A stretch of 40,955 bases of DNA from Paenibacillus zanthoxyli JH29 (lineage in GTDB: Bacteria > Bacillota > Bacilli > Paenibacillales > Paenibacillaceae): positions 1 to 40,955 of the forward strand of contig NZ_ASSD01000007.1 in the NCBI RefSeq assembly GCF_000520715.1, written 5' to 3'. Position 1 is the stretch's first letter. The number at the start of each line of letters is the position of its first letter. Below, piece after piece: positions 28,901-35,300 of this stretch. The notes beneath the pieces are model-generated. The model searched no databases. It saw only the letters and a program-made list of their open reading frames with translations, and was not told the DNA's origin. The position numbers and the translations under genes are program-made.

Positions 28901-29783
28901 TATTAATGAGCATTCCGGCAGCTGTATCGATCCCGCTTAAGCTCAATCCCCTGCCAGAGACCGTCGTTCCGAATACCACATCATCGCTATAAGTAAAGCG
29001 TCCGATCAGCAGAGCCCAGGTACCATAGATGAAAGTGGCTATAGACATACCTAATTCCCTGCAGAACTCCTGCAAACTAGCTAGTGTGTCCGGGGCGATA
29101 CGTTTAGAGACTTTCTTAAATTCGTAACAGGTAGGCTTGTAGAATGGCTGTACCGGCTGTTTGATCTCATATTCGGACAAGTGATCTGCCCAGAACTGGG
29201 CCTCGGACTCAAGATCCCGGTTCTTCTGAATCGCTGTCAAAATCGACTTTAGGGAAGCTTTGCCGCGCTGGACGGCGGGTTTATTCTCTGAAAGGGCACG
29301 GTACACGCTAAGCCATTCTTCCAAGATCACGCCCAGGCTCCATCCGTCGAGCAGAATGTGATGGAAGGTCAGGAACATGTAACACTCGCCGCTGTATTTG
29401 TATAAGGAGATTTTCACCGCTTCCTCAGCCAGATTGAATACTGTGGAACGCTCACGATCACGGATCTTTTGACGGCTCGATGACGTACAGGTCTCTTCCG
29501 AACAATCATGAATCTCAATCCGGGGCTTACTGTGTTTTAAGATGATCTGAACGGGGTTTCTGAGCTGCTCCCACCTGAACACCGACCTTAAGGCCTCATT
29601 CGCTTGAAATACATGCTCCCAGGCTTGAACGAACCAAGTGTCCTCTATGCGCCCTTCAAGGCCCAGCATAAGGGATTCCACGTACTTGCCTTCCTGAGTT
29701 CCCTTCAAATAGTGGTACAGCATTCCTTCCTGCACAGGACGCAGCGGCCATATATCCTGAACATTGGTTTTCTCAATTTTCAT
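19944..29783 (-). CDS. clbB: hybrid NRPS-PKS C-A-PCP-KS-AT-KR-DH-ER-ACP (ClbB-like)
   Basis: Megasynthase of 3279 residues; ATG at 29783 after GAGGAGG. Approximate layout: C 1-440 (HHILLDGWS near 146); A 455-980 (YTSGSTGQPKG, FEFDVSNFE near 668; code by eye DVFWIGGVLK, suggesting a small aliphatic amino acid such as Ala, Abu or Val); PCP with Ser near 1011 (IGGNSLL); KS 1105-1530 (TACSSS near 1238, EAHGTGT, NVGHLDAAAG); AT 1640-1960 (GHSLGEY near 1706, HAFH: malonyl); KR 2030-2440 (GGLSGIG near 2251, ASYAAAN near 2392); DH (HRLLGTSVLP near 2498, HPALMD near 2664); ER (HAATGGVGLAA near 2908); ACP (GATSLD near 3201). All reductive domains keep their motifs, so the acetate unit should be fully reduced. 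The order KR-DH-ER, rather than DH-ER-KR, and the length match E. coli ClbB (about 3200 residues). Confidence 0.95.
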   Translation of the reverse strand: MKIEKTNVQDIWPLRPVQEGMLYHYLKGTQEGKYVESLMLGLEGRIEDTWFVQAWEHVFQANEALRSVFRWEQLRNPVQIILKHSKPRIEIHDCSEETCTSSSRQKIRDRERSTVFNLAEEAVKISLYKYSGECYMFLTFHHILLDGWSLGVILEEWLSVYRALSENKPAVQRGKASLKSILTAIQKNRDLESEAQFWADHLSEYEIKQPVQPFYKPTCYEFKKVSKRIAPDTLASLQEFCRELGMSIATFIYGTWALLIGRFTYSDDVVFGTTVSGRGLSLSGIDTAAGMLINTVPLRIRSSGEERAEDYFRRVHRLLAERRDYEHSGLPSIRQAAGLQGPEELFDTFVVIENYPLDKKLLQQPEEPSSADTTLYFRSYQMDEHTHYPLTLLVKTVEGLEFEFVYDAGKYEYFVVQQMGGCLIQLLQDLADRPSDRLADVALVQPKHPLLNGLLAPYPAELDLEGLSIPQLFAEAVRQYPDHTAILFENDRITYRELDLISDAIAAELKRKGAGPEQCVGIQSFRRPATIAGLLGILKSGAAYVPIHPEYPPERVKYMIEDTAMSLLLAEPDFTARYAELTGVHGIDVQRVYSEVKAGAHSEQHSLTPVRTKGNNLACIVYTSGSTGQPKGVMVKHKGIVRLVKNTGFVDFRSSDVILPTCPFEFDVSNFEIWGALLAGAGLSLLPQEKLLMPQVLKQALLENGVSLMWMTTPLFNQLAGVDASIFGSLRYLIVGGDTLSTPHINKVRRACPELTLVNGYGPSENSVLSTALHITKSYETRIPIGQPITRSTAYIVDRHHHLLPAGAVGELCVGLEGVARGYLNRPELTKEKFVPDPIYQGYVMYKTGDLARWLPDGNIDFFGRTDDQVKVRGYRIELQEVETAMSRLSDIDACVVQVPQTMQGEKELTAYYVSKKNLAIAQIREQLSRHLPFYAVPTKYIQLDTLPLTLNGKIDKKALLHLRKTVDEPVKQTALPTAFMEQTVLQIWKEALGLEQIGLDDAFFDIGGNSLLTIRISDRIRQATGTEMLVTDLFQYPTVRQLSAYLSKRQSQHHKDTSLGGDTQEEAGHNGDIAVIGMAGRFPGSNNIEMFWRQLQQGKVGISFFTEEELRESGISEELLNRSDYVKAKGMLEGIEYFDADLFGYSGQEAELMDPQLRLLHECVWSALEDAGYDAERYKDAIGLFVGGTVNLGWVNHLFHALEDDTDRWKASHLNVHSLSMPISYKLNLRGPSLTVETACSSSLVAVHLACQSLLRQESKIALAGGVSVTVPKKSGYLYQEGMIKSPDGYCRAFDAAAQGTVSGDGLGMVVLKSLEDALRDGDHIYAVIKGAAINNDGTRKAGFTAPSITGQREVIASALEAAAVQADSIRYIEAHGTGTPLGDPIEIKALSEFFPAEHEHRTAIGSVKTNVGHLDAAAGIAGFIKTVLSLYYKQLPPSLHFHEPNPGIGFDETSLYVNGELCDWAPSEAYPRRAGVSSFGIGGTNAHVILEEAPFISEKQAKDEGRYPAGGSSGEIFVFSAHTEDALRQKCKEMLDNLERAVNLELHDVAYTLAVGRKLLEWRFALVASTRQELCEGLRAFLSGELSAVNTASDYQVVFLFPGQGSQYAEMAKHLYESEPLFREEMDRCLKIARSAVNFYPYEVWMHGVNSGQHGRDNPGPSAASYALSPIDQTEAAQPLLFMIEYSLARLLQRWGIQPAGMIGHSLGEYTAACISGVITPEEAIKLVARRSALMQQMLPGEMLSVNLALDRLPDLLRDWPDLSVAASNSPELSVISGPAACISEITQELQHMGIEPIRLQVSHAFHSSMMEPMLDIFGEFAGEITWSAPQIPYISNLTGDWITSEQASDPDYYVSHVRGTVRFREGLEALSTKLISPLFLEVGPGRTLSQLVRQNGNIPAKFPVIDLIPRMREKMTGARKWLEGLASLWMYGAGLDWDAFYEHRPGKRISLPSYPFERRYYWKYQLEAQQMQITRVSGGLQAQRQVEDWIYVPKWRETEAFTPGERKLASLDKQTVLLFCDRGPLADRLAGLLEQQGSCCIRVYPHPTFNRVSDRMYMLDHGNASDYKQLYEYLNESGDPLPSRIIHLWAMAEQDASLLAADSYKDSLNRSLYSLVYLVKEAGKASNAEPVYLTFGTREMECVQPTDRVNPIRSLLTGAASVIPLEYPHLQVTSIDADAESLEETLEFLLDWPGEVAGESESGEPLLTRYAMRNQRCYIREFVQEDHSRSFRTFPALEQGGSYLITGGLSGIGRVLAQFLVEKYQAKLTLIGRSPREMEEHTERMRAHGGQVHIEIADVTDHAAMEHIVAEVISRYGKLDGVFHAAGIADVGGMLHQVTREHIESVLAPKVEGTLSIYHALNKLASTPSFLVLFSSISSTLGACGQASYAAANAFLDGFAEASRQERIRVVSMDWDAWNETGMAVDALSRYKGIDQSEKSLVMKPLSLSHPWLSGCSTTRWGGDLPEAGSWRDAQDMTTYIAKLSADQHWVLDEHRLLGTSVLPGTAVLELVRASFADLTGLTPMEIQELIFVKPIIVEQQAEIRIVWFSSENETWLFSVLLRGEAGTWNEYAKGAASLLLIAGSMPLEADSFRQLLGSLQTIQDVSGQSEESVSFGLQYGRHWNAVRRVYLEDAEGIAELYMDEECCSDAEDFYIHPALMDRATSFMDTASTRGESYLPFAYKNVRIYSSLPPLTYSCGRISRSNEDMQSFCLQLYSGQGQLLLDVGEFMMSRVHNPATDAMLPLTSDFTLTQIGNSRLTLSEPGRLEELCFRTEFRRKPEYGEVEIKVAANGLNFKEVLYALGMLSLPSSHSFGFGLECAGTVTRVGDGVTGLKPGDRVMAIAGESLGRYVCAPASSAVPIPSALSFAEAATIPISFMTAYYSLVVRGQLYAGEKVLIHAATGGVGLAAVQLAKWVGAEIHATAGTEEKRDYLRSLGIRHVYSSRDVTFAEEIQSTVGAVDVVLNSLTGEAAEKSLSLLGPHGRFLELGIRDITENKALGMQAFANGISFSAISIDTQLPNFRNMFCKIASLVEERAITPLPMTPYSFKETAEAFRFMASARHIGKIVICHGELDGSPGLPEAELSGGIRNAEGMAALEHILRAALSEASDVPLQYLISVSDLSKRQSQLQPGMIEGVAVKEKPLGTRRTKKRPVMSTEFTAPVTEMEKQLAEIFMDFLGLEQLGLHDNFFEAGATSLDLIQINTRINQLTVKDHSVVKLYSYPTIDELNQYLFAERSGDSKGSVASRSETESKEDLKRKAGRLKTLESIKGLR

Positions 29784-29795
29784 TCGAAGGCCTCC

Positions 29796-30503
29796 TCACT
29801 TATGGACAAGAAGTGCACTCTCCACAGCATCAATGACTTTATCCAGCTGATCATGTATAAAAAAGTGTCCGCCTTGCATTTGGATCAATCGGAAAGAACC
29901 CCGGGTATATTGCTCCCATGCCTGTCCGTTCTCTAGCGGCATCAGTGGATCACTTCTGCCAGCCAGGACGGAGAAATCAACAGGCAGCTGAACCACTTTT
30001 TCTTTTCCGGCGTACAATTCATAGATCCTGTAATCCGACTTGATAATGGGTACAAAGATTCTCATCATCTCCGGATTGACCTGCAATTCTTGGGCGGTGC
30101 CGCCCAGCTTGACAATCTCCTTCAGAAACAGCTCATCAGGAAGCATATGAAGATTCTCTTCGCCATAGCGAAGATGTGGAGGATTACACCCGGACAAGAA
30201 CAAATGCACGGGCAGTTGATAGCCGCACTCCATTAATTTGACGCTTAGTTCATATGCCACTAGGCCACCTAAACTGTGTCCATAAATGGCGTAAGGCTGT
30301 TCATCGATTTGGCTCTGTATACAGCTGTATAAATCTTCAATTAACTCCGACATACTGCCACATAATTTGCTCCCAAACCTCTTCCCTCTGCCCGGTAATT
30401 CCAGGGGAACGAGCTCAATCTTCTCGGACAACAGACGGTTCCAACTTAAATAGACAGATGCCGTACTGCCCGAATAAGGGATTGTAAAGAGTCTGATCTT
30501 CAT
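29796..30503 (-). CDS. clbQ: type II thioesterase (ClbQ-like)
   Basis: Alpha/beta-hydrolase of 235 residues in the GrsT/type II thioesterase family. The catalytic Ser is S77 in YGHSLGGL; the Asp probably lies in AGRSDPL and the His in QGGHFFIH near the C terminus. The N terminus (FTIPYSGSTAS, then ELPGRG) is typical of the family. ATG 30503 is preceded by AAGGAGGG. Such enzymes remove wrong or stalled acyl groups from carrier domains; ClbQ in the colibactin pathway is also reported to off-load intermediates. No integrated TE domain is seen in the window. In E. coli clbQ lies at the end of the cluster after clbP; here it lies directly before the ClbB-like gene. Confidence 0.93.
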   Translation of the reverse strand: MKIRLFTIPYSGSTASVYLSWNRLLSEKIELVPLELPGRGKRFGSKLCGSMSELIEDLYSCIQSQIDEQPYAIYGHSLGGLVAYELSVKLMECGYQLPVHLFLSGCNPPHLRYGEENLHMLPDELFLKEIVKLGGTAQELQVNPEMMRIFVPIIKSDYRIYELYAGKEKVVQLPVDFSVLAGRSDPLMPLENGQAWEQYTRGSFRLIQMQGGHFFIHDQLDKVIDAVESALLVHK

Positions 30504-30524
30504 ACCTACCCTCCTTCATGCAAG

Positions 30525-30785
30525 CTATTGAAATGAAATCTGATAACCCATTTGGGACAGGCTGCCCTGGTTAGGCTGAATCACAAGATCAGGATAATCG
30601 GCAAACACAGAATATAATTCATCCGGAGCATGATCCGAGTCCATATTGAAGAAAAAGATAGCCGCCTGTAGCCGGGTTAACAGCTGTTCGTAGGGAAGCT
30701 CCCACTCCGTAATCAGCCCCCGCTCTTCACACTGAATCAACTGCTGCTTGAATTCCTGAATACTCGGGATATTACCGATCCGCAT
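30525..30785 (-). CDS. small protein of unknown function, 86 aa
   Basis: I do not recognise this protein. It is 86 residues, slightly acidic, without signal peptide, membrane segment, Cys clusters or helix-turn-helix pattern that I can see. The N-terminal half looks helical (SIQEFKQQLIQCEERG); the centre has an aromatic/hydrophobic stretch (AAIFFFNMDSD), and the C-terminal part is probably beta/loop. It is very likely a true gene: AAGGAG lies about 8 bases before ATG 30785, it fits tightly between the peptidase and thioesterase genes (28 and 21 bases), and its strand agrees with the operon. It is not MbtH-like (no NxEgQ..SLWP pattern) and does not resemble ClbS or ClbR as far as I can judge. 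A role in self-protection, regulation or as a helper protein is only speculation from position. Confidence 0.75.
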   Translation of the reverse strand: MRIGNIPSIQEFKQQLIQCEERGLITEWELPYEQLLTRLQAAIFFFNMDSDHAPDELYSVFADYPDLVIQPNQGSLSQMGYQISFQ

Positions 30786-30813
30786 TGGTTCATCTCCTTA
30801 ACAAGATATATTG

Positions 30814-32343
30814 TCATACCGCCAGACTGATTGGCTGTTCCTCAGCTCTTCTCGGGAACAAGGCTGCTGTAATTCGCAAGCCTGCAAACAAGATTGCAGT
30901 TATACCTAGCGAGATCATTGCAGGTGCAACGGTAAAAGGAGCCCACACGATAATAAAGGGCCAAGGGTATCCCCAAAACAGCAGCTTTGGAATATACCAT
31001 GCGACGCCTATCATCAGAGCGGCAAATAATATCCATAATGCTGTTTTTATATAAAGTGCTGCTGTGAATCCGGTAAATACGCGCCTTCCGCGCTGCATCG
31101 CCAGTATGAGTAATACTAGTCTATAAAGCAGCCACAGGCTTAGAAGTATGGATAGAACAAGAAGTATGGTCGCTGCTAGGTTGGCAGTACTTGTCGTGTC
31201 TGGGGGCGCCGCCGCGGGCTGCTTGCCCAGCAGTATATCGTACAACCCGGAGGCAATGGCATAGGTGTAAGTTGAATTGCGGTTCCCCATAACGGCGACT
31301 CCTATCTTTTTCTCCAAATCAACAAGCACGTAGGAGGAGAAATTGGGATTATTGCCGCCATGGGACAGATAAGGCTGCTCTCCTCGATCAAATACTAGCC
31401 AGCCTCCTCCATATCTGAACGGAGAATCATAAGGCTCCGTCAAGGTTGCAGCCACCCGGTCATCCGGAATATGAGATGCGTTAACCGCTCGGTGTAGCGA
31501 TTCCGGGAGGGTATCATCCTGTTCAAGCTGGATTTGCAGCCACCTGGCCATGTCCTTGGCATTGGATACAATATAGCCTGCCGGCATATTTCCCCGATAA
31601 GTTGGAGCTTCATAACTGCGGTTCCCGATCAACCCCAGCTTGTACCCGCTTGACAATTGGGCATCTGACGGCAAGACAGCAGTTCCGGCATAAGTGCTCG
31701 TTAAGCCTAATGGCTTCATCACCTCGGTGGCCATAAACGACTCATAAGACTGGCCGCTGACTTGTTCAATAATTGCGCCAAGCACATCATAATTGCCTGT
31801 CGAGTATAGGAACTGCTGTCCGGGCTTGTACCATAAAGGCTGACTAGCCAAATTACGCACCGTATCTTGAAGTGCCTGCTCATCCTTGGAAGGCTTAATC
31901 AGCGCTATAGAATTGCTGCCCATTCCGCTGGTCTGATGCAGGAAGTCCTTAACCGCAGGGTCAACCTGCGCCTGGTCAAACTTCCACTCGGTCTGAGGCA
32001 GATAACGGGATACCGGTGCTTTAAGATCGACCTTCCCCTGCTCAGCGAGCAGCAGGATCCCCAGTGCTGTGTAAGCTTTGCTGTTCGACCCCAGTTCAAA
32101 TAGGGTATCGGGGCTAACCTTCCGCTTAGCAGCCTGATTGGCAAGCCCGTATCCTTGTGTATAGGTTTCATTTCCATTGACTATGGCGATGGAGACGCCG
32201 GGAAGGTTATCCTTATTCACCATATCAGCCACATATTGATCAAAAGCTTGCGGATCAGGCATCTTTGCCTCTGCTGATTGCGCGTTAGGAATGATGGCGC
32301 ATCCTAGTATCAGAAGCGGTATGAATAAACGCCGCAGTCGCAT
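30814..32343 (-). CDS. clbP: membrane-anchored S12 serine peptidase, prodrug-activating (ClbP-like)
   Basis: Beta-lactamase-fold (S12) peptidase of 509 residues, close to ClbP in length and plan. Signal peptide 1-24/26 (basic start, hydrophobic core, AQSA-EA). SxxK motif S86-N-S-K89 in ELGSNSKAYTAL; Tyr180 in YSTGNYDVLGA is the likely catalytic Tyr; SHGGNNPNFSS at 327-337 parallels SHGGQNPNFSS in ClbP, part of its D-Asn-binding region. Three C-terminal membrane helices lie at about 389-416, 427-451 and 463-489, the ClbP topology that distinguishes it from penicillin-binding proteins and AmpC. ATG 32343 follows AAGGGGG, 12 bases after the ClbN-like stop. It should cleave the N-acyl-D-Asn cap from the exported precursor outside the cytoplasmic membrane, releasing active product. 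It is paired with an Asn-loading, epimerising module next door. Confidence 0.95.
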   Translation of the reverse strand: MRLRRLFIPLLILGCAIIPNAQSAEAKMPDPQAFDQYVADMVNKDNLPGVSIAIVNGNETYTQGYGLANQAAKRKVSPDTLFELGSNSKAYTALGILLLAEQGKVDLKAPVSRYLPQTEWKFDQAQVDPAVKDFLHQTSGMGSNSIALIKPSKDEQALQDTVRNLASQPLWYKPGQQFLYSTGNYDVLGAIIEQVSGQSYESFMATEVMKPLGLTSTYAGTAVLPSDAQLSSGYKLGLIGNRSYEAPTYRGNMPAGYIVSNAKDMARWLQIQLEQDDTLPESLHRAVNASHIPDDRVAATLTEPYDSPFRYGGGWLVFDRGEQPYLSHGGNNPNFSSYVLVDLEKKIGVAVMGNRNSTYTYAIASGLYDILLGKQPAAAPPDTTSTANLAATILLVLSILLSLWLLYRLVLLILAMQRGRRVFTGFTAALYIKTALWILFAALMIGVAWYIPKLLFWGYPWPFIIVWAPFTVAPAMISLGITAILFAGLRITAALFPRRAEEQPISLAV

Positions 32344-32355
32344 TCCGTTCCCCCT

Positions 32356-35300
32356 TTATTTGAATATGGCATCGAGCTCCTGCTGTGTCAGGTCAACCGC
32401 ATCAAAGTCATCCGGCGTGAGAATAAGTTCTTCCTCTGCCCCAGCTGCTGGCTCTTGGATCAGCTTCATCATTTTTGACCTGTAGCCCTGAATCAGACGC
32501 TCCATTTGTTCTAATTCCATAGCCTCCGGGGAGACCATGAATTCAATTTGCAGTTGTCGCTTCATCACTACCGCATTCAGCTCCAGCAGGTACGGGAAAT
32601 GGTTCTCGGGTGCCACATCCGGACCGGAGGCCTCATACAGAACTCGGAACTTCTCCTCATCCTGAATTGAAAATTCTCCAAGATAGTTAAACACAATGCC
32701 TGGTGATGCAGGAGTTAGCTGCTGAAGGGAATATGCCAGCACGCCATATCCCACGCCTCTATGAGGAACCTGCTTCAATTGACGCTGCAGTCCAAGTCTT
32801 CTCCCCCTCTCTTCCAGCTCTGTATCAAATTTCAATTTGACAGGATATAGACTGGTAAACCATCCTATGGTGCGCGATAGATTCAGGTCGGCGAACAGCG
32901 CTTCCCGGCCATGTCCTTCAGTCCAGATCGTTAGCTCCTCCGATGGGAACTCCCCCTGCCACGCTAATGCCAGCTCTGTCTGCATGTGTTCAGCGGTAGT
33001 CATGCCACAATTCCCCTGCAGGATTGCCTGGGTTTCATCTGCGGAAAAAATAATCTTGCGTTTGAAGCAATCGCTTCTGAGAGGCATTGGCCGTTCCTCT
33101 GCTTCTTTGATTCTCTTATTTGCTTCACTTTGCCGCTTCCAATAGTCTAGCTCGGACTGGAATATAGGCTGCGAGCGCTCCCAAAGTGCACTCGACCACC
33201 GCTGGAAAGAAGCTGTCTTGGGAGGCAGCGGCTGCTTGGATAGTACTCGCTTTAGGTCCTCTAAGAGAATCCTCCAAGATACTCCATCGATGCACAGATG
33301 ATGGGCTGCTAACAGCAGCCGCCGTTTACGTCCTGGGACAGTGATTAGCAACGCCTGCAGGCAAGGCTTGTCCGCTGATGTAAAGCGGATTTTTCTTTTG
33401 AAAGCAGTCATTTTTTGCTCAAGCTCAATTTCTTGCTGTTCCTCCGAGTGGGCATTGATATGGATGATCTCTGGAAGTTCCTCTCCCAAATGTAAATTGT
33501 CGCTGTAGAACATCTTTTTCCGAACGTCATCATAGTACAGACGAAACGCGTCATGGTGCCGGATCAATGACCTTATGCCTTCAACAAGGTCAGCTTCAGC
33601 AATATCATCGGCCAATTCCAGCATGATGGATTGCTGGTAGTAATCCGCGTTCTGGAACTGCTGCTTTAAGAACCAAGATTGAATAGGTGTAGGAAGAAGC
33701 TCTCCTACTGCGGGTCCTTGTTCCTCCTCATGGAATTCCTGCTTAAGATGAAGAAGCATATCTTTGAGAAGCGGATAGTCCAATATCACTGCCGCACTCA
33801 GATCGAATCCCTGGCTTTTTAACAAGCTGGAGACCTGAATGGCTTTGATAGAATCGCCTCCCCTCTCAAAGAACTGGTCTTCGATCTCAATGTTGTCGGT
33901 CTCGAGGACAGTTCTCATCGCAGCCAGAAGATTACCTGAATACGTTAATGGCTCTTGTTGAACGCTTGGGCTGTGCCCCTTGTTCATCATCTCGGTAAGC
34001 TGCTGTTTGTCAGCCTTGCCGTTCAGCGTTAAGGGGATTGCCGGAACACTGTGAATCCGGTCAGGGATCATATAAGAAGGCAGGCTGCCCAGCAGCTGCT
34101 GCCGGATCCAGGCAGAGTCCGGTTCGTCACCATCCACGCATGCAAGCAGCTCGGCTGACTGGTCCTCACCCGTTATGAAGACAACAGCTTCCCGAATGCC
34201 TTCCAGACGAAGCAAGGCCTGTTCAATCTCTTCCGGCTCAATCCGGTATCCCCGGATCTTGACCTGGTCATCCATGCGGCCGATATACTGCAGCAGATAG
34301 CCTTTACCCATCCGCACTCTATCGCCGGTACGATACATTCTGTTCCCTTCTACATAGGGATCTGCAAGGAAACGCTCTGCAGTAAGCTGATGCCGATGGA
34401 GGTACCCTTCCGCTACGCCCGGCCCTGAAATGAAGAGTTCGCCTACAGCTCCTGGAGGAAGCATCTGCATATGTTTGTCAAGAATGTACAATCTCGCATT
34501 TGCAGCCGGAATCCCGATAGGAACCGCAGATTCCTTGTCGGTCAAGGGGTTAAACCGGTGGATCATGCATCCAACCGTTGCTTCTGTGGGACCATATTCG
34601 TTATAGATGGACAGCGATGAGCCGAACATTGCTTGGATTTGGGAGGCAAGATGTGTCTTAAGGCTTTCTCCGCCAACGATCAGGGTATGCACAACTGCAT
34701 TTGGATTACGACGATTCGGAAATAACGCGAGATGCGAAGGCGTTAATTTAATGATGGTTGCTTTATTGTCTTGAAGAATACGGCTCAGTGTGAATTCATG
34801 CTGATTTGGGGGGTAAATTCTAAGCTGAATCCCGCTTGTTAAGGGAACAAACAGGGAAGTAAGCGTTAAATCAAAGGAAAGTGACGAGTAAAATGCAAAG
34901 ATATCACGATCAGATTTTAAATAGACGGAGGATGCCCAGGTGATGTAGTTGGCCAGACTAGAATGCAGGACTTGAACTCCTTTGGGTTCTCCTGTGGATC
35001 CTGACGTATAAATAATGTAGGCAGGGGTATTCGCTTTGCTTACTGTGCTTTCGGAGAAAGCAGACAACTGCTTTTCTTCCACTGCTTCATTCTGAGCAAG
35101 CAGTCCTGGAACGGTTAGTACAGGTACAGTCCATTCCTCGGTTTCTTCATCCGATAGCAGATAAACGGCTCCCGAATCTCGGAGCATAAATTCAACCCTG
35201 GATCTGGGGATTTCAAGAGCAATCGGCATAAATGCTGTTCCTGTCTTGATTACAGCCATAATGGCAACAACCAGTTCAGGACTGTGCCTCATCCGAATCG

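Noticed and set aside
30525-30785. MbtH-like protein
   Set aside because: Length is close, but the conserved Trp residues and the NxEgQ..SLWP pattern are absent.
30814-32343. Beta-lactamase or penicillin-binding resistance gene
   Set aside because: The S12 fold is shared, but the three C-terminal membrane helices, ClbP-like SHGGNNPNFSS segment and operon position point to a prodrug peptidase.
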